Shown here: positions 1 through 7,308 of the stretch, one piece after another
Layout of the letters: each line of letters opens with the position of its first letter
Numbering within the stretch: the first letter of the stretch is position 1
NCBI GenBank assembly: GCA_030666985.1
Contig: DAOUWT010000035.1
Span: 1 to 15,110, forward strand
From: Chloroflexota bacterium
GTDB lineage: Bacteria; Chloroflexota; Anaerolineae; Anaerolineales; UBA11858
DNA: 15,110 bases
Direction of reading: 5' to 3'
The notes under the pieces: model-generated
Databases searched by the model: none
What the model was told of the DNA's origin: nothing
Seen by the model: the letters and a program-made list of their open reading frames with translations, nothing else
Position numbers and translations under genes: made by a program

Positions 1-862
1 AGTCCCCAACAAGGAAAACGCCTCCCATGGCTAAAATGATGGGTGCTTTCCCGCTCAACGCTTTGAGGTGATTCCATAAGCGATCCCATCCAAATTCGTT
101 GACGTTCGCTGTGACAATATTGTAGAAAAAGCCCCCATCCGTAAGGGTGTTGATAACGCCGAATACCCCCCCTCCTACCCCCCCGACCAACAACGCCAGT
201 CTCACCGCGTGCCGCTTCTCTTGAGTCCACAACCACACGAAAGCGGCCAACGGCGCGGCCAGGGCGTAAGATTGGCGGGTGTAGGCCGCGGCCACCAATA
301 ATAACCCCCCTCCCCACAAAGCCCAGCGGGATTTAGGGCGGCTAATCAATACATAAATGGCTGCCGTCGCAAAGGCCAGGGCCAGCGAGTCGATACGCGC
401 GAGGCTGGCCCACGATACCACATAAGGGAAACTCAGAAAGAAGAAGCTTGTTGTAATTGCAGCGAAGCGGTTCTGGAAGAGTTTATAGATTGTTAATCCC
501 AAAAATATGGCCGAACCAAGCGTTGCCAAGAAGGAAATCACCCGCCCGACATGGAAGGGCGACTCAAATACATTCAGGAATGGGATTAGTGAAATTGCAT
601 ACAGAGGCGGGTAGTTAGCAATGGTATATGGAGGGGAATCAAGATTGGCCCTGTATATATTTTGCCCTTCCGAAAGGCGCATGGCCTGGTTTATTAGCGG
701 AGCTTCGCCATAATCCAGCGGGTATGGATGGGCAATTGCTAAGGCGGAGTATAGGAAAAAAATGACAATCACCGCGAAGCAGAAAAAACTCAGGATGATT
801 TTTACGCCTTCTTTGAAGTAGGGCATTAAAGTATCCGAAAGGGAGGAGAATTTATTTTTCAC
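1..862 (-). CDS. GT-C-like membrane glycosyltransferase (family 39-like), 3' end cut by window edge
   Basis: The open frame runs without a stop from a GTG at 862 to the left edge, giving 287 residues; the C-terminus lies outside the window. I prefer GTG 862 because AAGG lies about nine bases upstream. An ATG 12 codons later (826) is possible but has no clear ribosome site. The protein opens with a long hydrophobic segment (about residues 16-38). A first outer loop follows with an acidic DYGE motif, then YPPLY, and after that repeated hydrophobic helices. This layout, an acidic pair in the first loop followed by a Tyr-Pro-Pro-Leu motif, is typical of GT-C transferases that use polyprenyl-phosphate sugars. 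The donor and acceptor cannot be told. Two seven-cytosine runs (166-172 and 178-184) are read through in frame as glycine-rich coding sequence, so I see no frameshift. It is probably unrelated to the sigma unit upstream, from which a repeat-filled spacer separates it. Confidence 0.72.
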   Translation of the reverse strand, partial: MKNKFSSLSDTLMPYFKEGVKIILSFFCFAVIVIFFLYSALAIAHPYPLDYGEAPLINQAMRLSEGQNIYRANLDSPPYTIANYPPLYAISLIPFLNVFESPFHVGRVISFLATLGSAIFLGLTIYKLFQNRFAAITTSFFFLSFPYVVSWASLARIDSLALAFATAAIYVLISRPKSRWALWGGGLLLVAAAYTRQSYALAAPLAAFVWLWTQEKRHAVRLALLVGGVGGGVFGVINTLTDGGFFYNIVTANVNEFGWDRLWNHLKALSGKAPIILAMGGVFLVGD

Positions 863-1136
863 AAGTATTTGACCTTATCTGGATAAGCCGCGCCACAGGC
901 TGGCCTCTATCCAACCAAAAGAGTTTTTTGCTTTGCACGCTATGACGACCACGAAGACGCAAAGGACACAAAGAAATTCTGGCTCTTTGGGAACTTACGG
1001 GACAGATTTGCCAAGTCACAATTTTTCGCCACTAATTACACGAATTTCCACCAATTTTTTGTTTTTTTCGTGCTAATTCGCGAAATTCGTGGCAAATGTT
1101 TGTTCAACCCCGTGAAATCCTAAAGAGCCTTCGTAA
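863..1136. other. Spacer of 274 bp with repeat-like sequence
   Basis: No credible coding frame lies here. The part at about 940-975, read on the minus strand, resembles the 'tttgtgtcctttgcgtcttcgtgg' type of dispersed spacer sequence. The part from 981 to 1129 is an inverted-repeat unit listed separately. Short open frames overlapping the end of this stretch have no ribosome site or recognisable content. I see no strong terminator for the gene ending at 1137. Confidence 0.5.
981..1129. repeat. MITE-like imperfect inverted repeat, about 149 bp
   Basis: The ends are GGCTCTTTGGGA (981-992) and TCCTAAAGAGCC (1118-1129), which are reverse complements at 11 of 12 positions. Inside them the two halves remain partly complementary: ACGGG and ATTTGCCA blocks recur in inverted order, and ACGAATTT near 1040 faces AAATTCGT near 1085. 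The whole unit could fold into one long imperfect hairpin. It contains no gene. It resembles a small non-autonomous element or a dispersed palindromic repeat. No flanking target duplication was established. Confidence 0.45.
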
Positions 1137-1490
1137 TTAAATGAACAGCGGTAAGAGCAATAAGGCTAATTCTACCGCCAGTGTTTGGGCGATGAGCCGC
1201 CAAGATTTTTGGGTGCCGCCCCGGCGGTGATGATACTCGAAGCCTCCAATAATAACGGCTATCACGAAAAAAGCTAGCGTAAAAGAGACCAATATATTCA
1301 AAAGAGATAAGCCGCCTTTCCCAACCGAAGCAGCCCAAGCTTCAGTTGGGAAGAAGCGCAAATAATTGCGGATGACCATGGCGCGGGCCGCTAAAGCGGA
1401 TAGCACTCCCAGAATGGCGGTTAGCAGCCACAGGCCAAGGGTGCATAGATATTGCTTGTAATTTTGATCGGCTTTAATGGTTTGCTTCAT
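1137..1490 (-). CDS. Small three-helix membrane protein, paralog of the anti-sigma membrane domain
   Basis: This is a 117-residue protein of unknown function. It has three hydrophobic segments at about residues 17-40, 61-84 and 99-117. The second ends in the motif IIGGFEYHHRR, followed by SW about seven residues later. The C-terminal part of the upstream anti-sigma factor has the same arrangement (IIGGAEYHYKR, then SW, then a last helix ending LPxF). The two regions are therefore homologous, and this gene looks like a stand-alone copy of that domain. It starts only three bases after the anti-sigma stop codon. Its ribosome site GGGAGA lies in the end of that gene, which indicates translational coupling. 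I infer a role in the same signalling complex, perhaps as a membrane partner or sensor subunit of the anti-sigma factor. No known family name is recognised. Confidence 0.78.
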   Translation of the reverse strand: MKQTIKADQNYKQYLCTLGLWLLTAILGVLSALAARAMVIRNYLRFFPTEAWAASVGKGGLSLLNILVSFTLAFFVIAVIIGGFEYHHRRGGTQKSWRLIAQTLAVELALLLLPLFI

Positions 1491-1493
1491 TTT

Positions 1494-2270
1494 CTATCTC
1501 CCGTTAAAAAAATAGGGGAGAACCATGATAAAAAGCTGCATCACGATTGTCCAACTAAATAGTTTCCATGAGCTAGGATGACCAATCCTTTTATAGTGAT
1601 ACTCCGCTCCACCGATAATAACAATAATATAGATCACCGCCGAGACGAGGACCGCCAAAATGGCCGCGACACCTGTTTCAGCGGGTTTATATCCAGCAGA
1701 TACACACGCGGTCAGAACAAGGTCACGAATGACAAGTATATTTAGCAATCCAATGACAAGCGTGCCTAACCAAAGCATGAAAGCCAGCATCGCCATGATA
1801 ATAAAACGAGAGCGCATTGCAAAGGCCCGGTCAAATTGGTCCATGGAAACGAACACGAAACAAAAACAAGCCAAGGTTGGCAGCGTTCCCAGGGGAGAAG
1901 GCGGTTGGGGAACGAAAAACGCCCCCAGGTTTTGCCATAACCCAAAGAATGCCAAGACCAATCCCCCAACGGCCATGGCGAGGGGCGCAGCCAACGAGAA
2001 TCGCCGCCAAAATTGAGGTTGAGCACGGCGCCGCTGGAGGCGAGGAGCAATCGCGGCGAAGTTCATCTTTCGGGAGGGTGAAACTTCATTGATGGCTGTT
2101 TCCAGGCTGCCGCTGATCTGACGATGGCGGAGTTCATGGTCTGCGAGTCGCGCCCAGCAAGTGGGGCAGTCGCTTAGGTGCTTGTCGAAACTTTCCCTTT
2201 CAGCATCGCTGAGAGTTCGATAAATGTAGCCCATCAATTTCTCTTCGCTGATATGTTTGTTGGTAGTCAT
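1494..2270 (-). CDS. Zinc-finger anti-sigma factor with polytopic membrane domain
   Basis: The N-terminus carries the zf-HC2 anti-sigma zinc motif as H31-x3-C35-x2-C38, within a helical region of about 50 residues. This is the usual ECF sigma-binding module. A basic linker follows (about 79-90), then roughly five hydrophobic segments at about 91-120, 127-143, 156-181, 200-223 and 237-255. A simple anti-sigma factor normally has one membrane helix, so the C-terminal part is unusually large. Its last three helices resemble the small protein encoded next. The ATG at 2270 overlaps the TGA of the sigma factor gene (ATGA), the classic arrangement of a sigma and anti-sigma pair. The expected job is to hold the sigma factor at the membrane until a signal in the membrane or outside releases it. 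The signal is unknown. Loss of the zinc could also act as a redox trigger, as in some ZAS proteins, but that is speculative here. Confidence 0.85.
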   Translation of the reverse strand: MTTNKHISEEKLMGYIYRTLSDAERESFDKHLSDCPTCWARLADHELRHRQISGSLETAINEVSPSRKMNFAAIAPRLQRRRAQPQFWRRFSLAAPLAMAVGGLVLAFFGLWQNLGAFFVPQPPSPLGTLPTLACFCFVFVSMDQFDRAFAMRSRFIIMAMLAFMLWLGTLVIGLLNILVIRDLVLTACVSAGYKPAETGVAAILAVLVSAVIYIIVIIGGAEYHYKRIGHPSSWKLFSWTIVMQLFIMVLPYFFNGR

Positions 2271-2845
2271 ATAGCTTCCTCCGCAAGTTGTCTCTGGCCA
2301 ACCCCGGTCAGTAATTTTTCCAGATGTCGATAAGCCAGCCGGACGCGGGATTGCGCTGTTCGCAGGGGACAGCCCGCAATATCGGCGATTTCACGATAAG
2401 TGTGCTCGCCCCAATGACGAAGCACTATGGCCTCACGAAGTGACGGACTGAGTTCTTGGACGGCTTCCCAGACCATGTCGCGTTTCTCTGATCGTACAGT
2501 GTGTTGTTCGGGATTGAGATCGGACGGCGCAGGAGCGTGGTCGCGGTTGAACCAGGCTGAAAAAGAAAGGGTAGGCAACCGTTTTTTTCGGAACAGGTCG
2601 CGGCATCTACTGACTGTGATCATGTGAAGCCAGGTGGTAAATTTGCTGCGCCGGGGGTCAAAGTCGTGGATGTGCAGCAGCGCATAGGTCAATGCGTCTT
2701 GGGCAGCTTCTTCTGCATCCTCTATGTTGCCAAGCAACCCAAACGAGAGCCGGTAAACCCTTGTTTTGTGAAGATTGTATAAAGCTTCGGCGGCTTTTTC
2801 GTCTCCAGCACACCAACGCTCAATGAGTCTATCGAGATTTGGCAT
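2267..2845 (-). CDS. ECF-family RNA polymerase sigma factor
   Basis: The protein has 192 residues, the normal size for an ECF sigma factor. Region 2 spans about residues 20-90, with the DAEEAAQDAL helix followed by FTTWLHMITVSRCRDLFRK, the typical core-binding and -10-recognition segment. A variable linker follows (about 91-121). Region 4 spans about 122-178 and contains ELSPSLREAIVLRHW and the helix-turn-helix YREIADIAGCPLRTAQSRV that reads the -35 element. It heads a three-gene unit with the overlapping anti-sigma gene. The ATG at 2845 gives a standard N-terminus, although I see no strong ribosome site before it. ECF units usually control themselves, but I could not pick out a convincing ECF-type promoter upstream. 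Target genes are unknown; nothing in the sequence links it to the sugar locus on its right. Confidence 0.9.
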   Translation of the reverse strand: MPNLDRLIERWCAGDEKAAEALYNLHKTRVYRLSFGLLGNIEDAEEAAQDALTYALLHIHDFDPRRSKFTTWLHMITVSRCRDLFRKKRLPTLSFSAWFNRDHAPAPSDLNPEQHTVRSEKRDMVWEAVQELSPSLREAIVLRHWGEHTYREIADIAGCPLRTAQSRVRLAYRHLEKLLTGVGQRQLAEEAI

Positions 2846-2919
2846 ATTTACTTATTTCACTATTCAGTGTTCTCATCGTTACTTTGATTGCGGCACAATA
2901 ATTAAGGTAAGCATCCACT

Positions 2920-3066
2920 CTCTGTTGGAGATTGGCGGGAGCGCAAGCGGCTGGGGATAGGCAAAGCCTCGCCACCCCCCCGTCCCCCCCAAGGTTTTTC
3001 CCCGCTCAAGCGTGGGGCTGGGCCTGGGGGTTGGTCTCACGCCCCCCCCCCGTCCCCCCAAAAAAA
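2920..3066. repeat. Cytosine/guanine-tract spacer repeat with two related C-run blocks
   Basis: Two similar blocks, each a long C run, then GT, then another C run followed by A, occur at 2975-2992 (7 C, GT, 7 C) and 3042-3062 (10 C, GT, 6 C). Between them is a G-rich piece at about 3013-3033 with runs of four, three, five and two G. The region also holds short hairpins such as GGCAAAGCC (2960-2968). Such sequence looks like a dispersed non-coding spacer element and could form quadruplex structures on either strand. Whether it recurs in the genome cannot be seen here. Confidence 0.45.
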
Positions 3067-3174
3067 TCCACGGGGTCTAAATAACCACAAATTAAGTGCT
3101 CTATTGTATTATACGCGGCAATTGGGTATTTTGATCACAAATAACTGGAGCCAGTGATTGACCACATAAAGGAC

Positions 3175-3213
3175 AGACCTCCGAGGTTTTTATAGTACAA
3201 ACCTCGGAGGTCT
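3175..3213. repeat. Perfect 15-bp stem hairpin built from two nested palindromes
   Basis: The left arm AGACCTCCGAGGTTT (3175-3189) and right arm AAACCTCGGAGGTCT (3199-3213) pair perfectly around a nine-base loop. Each arm also contains its own small palindrome (ACCTC-C-GAGGT and ACCTC-G-GAGGT), so the site can fold as one long hairpin or as two short ones. It lies 79 bases after the stop codon of the cyclic-nucleotide-binding gene. It could end or protect that transcript, although no strong T-run follows on the minus strand. The form also fits a dispersed REP-like repeat. Confidence 0.55.
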
Positions 3214-3291
3214 CAGCCACTAAATGTTATTATGATACGATCAATGCTCCAAAACTGTGTTCGCTATGGACACAAAAATCGTTGAAATCCA

Positions 3292-3711
3292 CTATCCCAT
3301 GGCACTGATGGTTCTCCGCAATCGCTTTGCTAATTCCGCAGAGATCGCCACGCCCATATCGGCATCATCCTTCATAATAGCTATGAAATCCGCGCGACTT
3401 AAGACTTTGCACTCAGTGTCTTCTTTAGCGATCACCGACGCCGTTCTGGGGCCATCGTCCAACAAGGCAATTTCACCAAAGAAATCTGCGGCCTCAAAGG
3501 CATTGACTACCGTTTTGGCGCCGTCCATTGATTCTACGACAGCTTCAGCGCGGCCAGAGACAATTACGAACAACCCTGCCCCCCCCTTCCCTTGAACGAC
3601 AATAGCCTCGCCAGGCTTATATTGACGAGTGATAAAACGATTCTCAAGCTGTTTCTGTTGTCGATCTGACAGACTGTGAAAAAGCGGTACTTTGACTAGA
3701 AAATTCTCCAT
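3292..3711 (-). CDS. Single-domain cyclic-nucleotide-binding protein
   Basis: The 139 residues form one cNMP-binding domain of the Crp/Fnr type and nothing else. A short N-terminal helix region leads into the beta-roll, with turn glycines at KPGE (33-36) and VSGRAE (51-56). The phosphate-binding cassette reads FGEIALLDDGPRTASV at 78-93. E80 and R89 are the residues that normally hold the ribose hydroxyl and the cyclic phosphate, so the pocket looks intact. The end is a C-terminal helix (about 105-137). No DNA-binding, kinase or channel domain follows, so it must act through a partner or as a ligand buffer. The start has a good ribosome site (AAAAAGGAG, seven bases before the ATG). It lies 81 bp after the amylase gene in the same direction, so it may be the last gene of the sugar operon. 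A role in carbon-state sensing is only an inference. Confidence 0.85.
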   Translation of the reverse strand: MENFLVKVPLFHSLSDRQQKQLENRFITRQYKPGEAIVVQGKGGAGLFVIVSGRAEAVVESMDGAKTVVNAFEAADFFGEIALLDDGPRTASVIAKEDTECKVLSRADFIAIMKDDADMGVAISAELAKRLRRTISAMG

Positions 3712-3792
3712 GTTATTCTCCTTTTTCTCATGTATAGGCCATTCCAGAAAAACACCTGCTTTAGGAATGTGTAAAACTCTAACTCCGCAAAA

Positions 3793-5517
3793 TCACTTTA
3801 ATTCGATAATATATGTAGTATAGGCTTCCAATTCATCGAGAGGTTGATAACTGTCGAAACCACCAGCGCCGTTCAGGTCTGGGCCGGCAACTTCCAGTCC
3901 CCATAAAATCTCATGGGCGGTTCCAGCCTCTAACGGCCCTTCGCTCAAACAAAAACGATAATCTTGGATTGGCTCACCGCTCAAATTCACTAATACCATC
4001 AGCGTTTGATCCGGCGTGAAACGCAGAAAAGCATACAAACGACGCTCTGATGGGGGCAATTCAAGCCAACCGCCTATACGCAAGGCCGGATACTCATTAC
4101 GCGCATGAATTAAGGCCCTGTAGTGGTTCAACAGGGAATCAGGGTCATTTGATTGAAGTGCTACATTTCTCTCCTCGTAATCTCCTTGCGGCAACCGCCA
4201 TGACCGGGAAGCTGTAGTAAAACCAGCGTTGGCCTCATTTGACCATTGCATGGGCGTGCGGATGTTTTCGTCTGGTTTGCGGCCCGTTTGCCCTAGTTCT
4301 TCGCCATAATACAAAAAGGGAACCCCGGGGCCGGTTAGCAACAAAGATGCGGCGGTTTTGGCCTGTCCCATCTTGCCCCTCAATTCACTCATGAGGCGGG
4401 TTTGGTCGTGGTTAGTGAGAAAGGTCGCGTACTGATGGGGCGGATAACTCTCGGTGATGAGTTGATGAACTTCAGAGATATAGCGATTGGATTCTAATCT
4501 GGCACTTTGCAAGATAGCCCCAGCCGTGTCGAACTCAAAAGCGATGTTCATTTCATCGCCAATATATTTGAGTACCTCAGACGTGCTTGTCCACGCTTCG
4601 CCGACGGTAAATGCTTCAGGACTGACGCCAGTGTAGTAATCGTAGAATCCTTCCCACCATGCGTGAGTAGCCAAAGTGTTTTCTTGTATTTCGCCATCCT
4701 CAATCAAATGCTTGATAGCGTCCAGGCGAAAACCGTCCACCCCTACATCTTCCAGCCAGAACCGAATCACCTCTTGCATTTCTGCGGTGACTTCAGGATT
4801 GTTGTAATTCAGGTCGGGCATTCCAACCCAAAAGATGGCATAGTAGAACCCGATATCGGTACGATGCCAGACATTAGTACCCCAGGGGCTATCGAAGCCG
4901 GGAGGAGAGTCTTTCCATACATAGTGATCGCGGTAGGGGCTGTCTGGGTCAGTGGAAGCTTCCTGAAACCAGGGGTGGTGCGTACTGGTGTGGTTGAGTA
5001 CCATATCAACGATGACTTTAATGCCGCGTTGGTGGGCTTCGTCCAATAGATTTTGGAAATCCTCCATCGTGCCATATTCTTCGTTGACAGCAAAATAGTC
5101 CTCCACATCGTAGCCATGATAACTCGGCGAAGGATTGATAGGCATCAACCATATCCCTCTAATACCTAAATCATCTGTCGTGTTGGGATCGCCATCATTA
5201 AGATAATCCAATTGTTGAGTAATGCCATTAAAGTCCCCAATCCCATCGCCGTCGCTGTCGTAGAAACTACGCACAAAAATCTCATAGAAAACCACGTCGT
5301 TCCACCACCGCAACTCTCCCGTTTCTACCTGCTCACAATCCGCCATCGCGCAAATAGGGACAGAAGTAGGCGAAGGAGGAGATGTCTGGGTTGGCGCAGC
5401 TTCAACGCTGGATTGTTCATCTTGTGTTAATCCGCTGCAACCGACGATTAACAACACAACCACAAATCCTGCCAATAGGAAAAAATAGTGCTTCGGGCTT
5501 TGTTTCTTCATTAGCAT
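3793..5517 (-). CDS. Lipoprotein GH13 alpha-amylase-like enzyme (GH13_36-like)
   Basis: This is a secreted glycoside hydrolase predicted to cut alpha-1,4-glucan outside the cell. The lipoprotein signal ends in lipobox I24-V-G-C27, followed by a Ser/Thr/Pro/Gln-rich linker (about 28-65). The GH13 barrel begins near residue 70. A calcium-type loop lies at D87-x-D89-x-D91-xxx-D95. The conserved regions are all present: DMVLNH (171-176), GFRLDAIKH (262-270, nucleophile D266), GEAW (306-309, acid/base E307) and TNHD (368-371, stabiliser D371). The fifth region reads MPDLN (233-237), the form reported for the subfamily intermediate between oligo-1,6-glucosidases and neopullulanases (GH13_36). A C-terminal beta domain ends the protein. 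No separate starch-binding module is visible. The ribosome site is weak. The gene follows the alpha-glucosidase by 99 bp. A poor promoter candidate (TTGATG, 17 bp, TCTCAT) lies in that gap, so separate expression is possible. Exact bond preference is uncertain. Confidence 0.9.
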   Translation of the reverse strand: MLMKKQSPKHYFFLLAGFVVVLLIVGCSGLTQDEQSSVEAAPTQTSPPSPTSVPICAMADCEQVETGELRWWNDVVFYEIFVRSFYDSDGDGIGDFNGITQQLDYLNDGDPNTTDDLGIRGIWLMPINPSPSYHGYDVEDYFAVNEEYGTMEDFQNLLDEAHQRGIKVIVDMVLNHTSTHHPWFQEASTDPDSPYRDHYVWKDSPPGFDSPWGTNVWHRTDIGFYYAIFWVGMPDLNYNNPEVTAEMQEVIRFWLEDVGVDGFRLDAIKHLIEDGEIQENTLATHAWWEGFYDYYTGVSPEAFTVGEAWTSTSEVLKYIGDEMNIAFEFDTAGAILQSARLESNRYISEVHQLITESYPPHQYATFLTNHDQTRLMSELRGKMGQAKTAASLLLTGPGVPFLYYGEELGQTGRKPDENIRTPMQWSNEANAGFTTASRSWRLPQGDYEERNVALQSNDPDSLLNHYRALIHARNEYPALRIGGWLELPPSERRLYAFLRFTPDQTLMVLVNLSGEPIQDYRFCLSEGPLEAGTAHEILWGLEVAGPDLNGAGGFDSYQPLDELEAYTTYIIELK

Positions 5518-5616
5518 TTTAGGGATGTTTCACCCAATTTGTGAGGGCATGAGAGCACGGAGACGAAATATCATCAATATCTCGACGCCTTTCACATTCC
5601 GATGAACCACTCTCTC

Positions 5617-7308
5617 TTATATTAGCTCAACAATGAGAATCTCATACGGTGCGAGATTGAGTCTCTTGAAGTCAATCTCGTTTTCTCGCTCCTGATTGGA
5701 GAAAATCACGCGGCCCGCTGACGTCTCCAACTCGAACCTGATATTGTGAGGCTGCTCTGAAAAATTAAGCGCTACCAAGCAACTTTGTTCTGCGCTTCTA
5801 CGCAAAAAAGCCAGATAATCCTCTGCGTCATCATGGAGGGGTTCATAAGCCCCGGCAATGAGCGCAGGAGTGCGTTTTCGCATATGAAGCATCTCTTTGT
5901 AAAAATTCAACAAAGAGTCGGGGGCATCCAGTTGCTCAGCAACATTGACGCCCTCGGCATAATTGGGATTCACGGGGAGCCAAGTTTTCACCTCTGGGGG
6001 ACTGAAACCGCCATTGGCGGAATTGGCCCACTGAACAGGTGTCCGGCATCTATCACGACTCGCTTTAGCCGCTAATCGCAAGGCTTCAGAAGCATCCACT
6101 TCGTTAACTGCCAGGTTATAAAGCCAAATGGCAGGAGTGTCCCAAAACTGACCAATATCATCAAGCATATAGTCGGTCATGCCGATTTCTTCGCCGTTAT
6201 AGAGAAAGGGAGTTCCACGCAGAGTGAGCATGAGCGCTAGGGAGAGACGGGCGAGGGCCGCGTCGTTCTTGCCATCGCCAAACTGGGTATACACTCGCGT
6301 TGTATCATGGTTATTCAGTGTATTACAAGGCCAGGCACCGGGTGGCAACTCAGACAGCCGCTCTTCTTGATTAGCGCGTATCCAGGCAGGAGTTAGGCGA
6401 GCGGTACGCATCAAAGGGAAATTGAAAGCCAAGTGCAGTTCATTGTCGCCATCACCATAATATTCAATTTCTTCACTTTCGCCCACAAGCAAGCGATCAT
6501 CGTACTCGTCAATGATCGTTCTTAGCTCTTGCATTAACTCGTGCACTCCAGGCTGCTCAACCTGATGATGAAACATTGCCTCCCAATGAGGAATATACTC
6601 TTCCCGGTCTTCTTTAGTTTTGGCCATGCGGAATGCTTTGTACAACTCGAATTGTGAATACTTGGATGTGTGATCCGGCATGTCCGGGTCTTCGAAGATA
6701 GTGCCAATGGCATCCAGACGGAACCCATCCACCCCCATATCGAGCCAAAAACGCACAGCATCCCACATAGCCTGCTTGACTTCTGGATTACGCCAGTTCA
6801 GGTCCGGCTGCTCTGTAAGAAAGCAATGATAGTAGTATTGATCAGTAGTGGAATCGTATTCCCAAGCTGAACCGCCAAAATAAGACATCCAATTATTAGG
6901 CGGGCCTCCATCGACACCATCTTCCCAAACATACCAATCTCGTTTGGGATTATCGCAGCTGGAGCGGGACTCGCTAAACCAAGCATGTTGATCTGAGGAA
7001 TGGTTCAATACCAGGTCTAGGATCACTCTAATATCGCGCTGATGTGCTTCAGCCAGGAAACGTTTGAAGTCATCCAAAGTACCAAGCTCAGGAGCAACAT
7101 CAACATAATCAGACACATCATATCCACAATCAATGAAAGGTGAAGGGAAGTGAGGAGACAGCCAAAGAGCATCAATGCCAAGGGATTTCAGGTAATCCAG
7201 ATGATTGATCATCCCCTGAAAATCCCCGATCCCATCACCATTTGCGTCAGCGAAACTACGGGGATATATTTGATAAAAGACGGCTTTTTGCCACCATTTA
7301 AGAGCCAT
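5617..7308 (-). CDS. Cytoplasmic GH13 alpha-glucosidase (oligo-1,6-glucosidase/maltase group)
   Basis: The 563-residue enzyme has no signal peptide and begins directly with the GH13 barrel (WWQKAVFYQIYPRSF), so it acts on imported oligosaccharides. Conserved regions: DLVLNH (98-103), GFRLDA (195-200, nucleophile D199), VGE (275-277, acid/base E277) and NNHD (332-335, stabiliser D335). A calcium-type loop lies at D21-x-N-x-D25-xxx-D29. The fifth region reads QPDLN (167-171), the mark of the oligo-1,6-glucosidase group of exo-acting alpha-glucosidases. The residue after the nucleophile is Ala200. In characterised members Val there goes with alpha-1,6 and Ala or Thr with alpha-1,4 preference, so a maltase-like activity is more likely. 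The length is normal for the group. Its ATG lies 11 bases inside the end of the upstream ATPase gene, so it is translationally coupled to the transporter. This ties the transporter to alpha-glucosides. Confidence 0.92.
   Translation of the reverse strand: MALKWWQKAVFYQIYPRSFADANGDGIGDFQGMINHLDYLKSLGIDALWLSPHFPSPFIDCGYDVSDYVDVAPELGTLDDFKRFLAEAHQRDIRVILDLVLNHSSDQHAWFSESRSSCDNPKRDWYVWEDGVDGGPPNNWMSYFGGSAWEYDSTTDQYYYHCFLTEQPDLNWRNPEVKQAMWDAVRFWLDMGVDGFRLDAIGTIFEDPDMPDHTSKYSQFELYKAFRMAKTKEDREEYIPHWEAMFHHQVEQPGVHELMQELRTIIDEYDDRLLVGESEEIEYYGDGDNELHLAFNFPLMRTARLTPAWIRANQEERLSELPPGAWPCNTLNNHDTTRVYTQFGDGKNDAALARLSLALMLTLRGTPFLYNGEEIGMTDYMLDDIGQFWDTPAIWLYNLAVNEVDASEALRLAAKASRDRCRTPVQWANSANGGFSPPEVKTWLPVNPNYAEGVNVAEQLDAPDSLLNFYKEMLHMRKRTPALIAGAYEPLHDDAEDYLAFLRRSAEQSCLVALNFSEQPHNIRFELETSAGRVIFSNQERENEIDFKRLNLAPYEILIVELI

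Larger units (their letters stand above)
2846..3291. other. Spacer of 446 bp without a credible gene
   Basis: This stretch lies between the sigma factor start and the end of the cyclic-nucleotide-binding gene. It contains a cytosine-tract repeat (about 2920-3066) and a nested palindrome (3175-3213), both listed separately. The part next to the sigma factor (2846-2910) is AT-rich and probably carries that unit's promoter, but no hexamer pair stands out. A 60-codon open frame across the cytosine tracts is rejected as an artefact of low-complexity sequence. Confidence 0.6.

Noticed and set aside
160..190. Possible frameshift in the glycosyltransferase gene at the two C runs
   Set aside because: Reading through both seven-base runs keeps the membrane-protein frame intact on both sides.
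1120..1338. Minus-strand open frame of 72 codons overlapping the small membrane protein
   Set aside because: It is in another frame of a gene with a good ribosome site and a recognisable paralog; its own translation shows nothing familiar.
2879..3061. Minus-strand open frame of 60 codons across the cytosine tracts
   Set aside because: Low-complexity Gly/Pro/Arg translation of a spacer repeat, no ribosome site, no recognisable domain.
3718..3770. Weak inverted repeat CATTCC/GGAATG before the cNMP-binding gene
   Set aside because: Only six bases with a long loop; expected by chance.
4507..5049. Plus-strand open frame of 180 codons
   Set aside because: It lies opposite the GH13 catalytic domain, which has all conserved regions; no family resemblance of its own.
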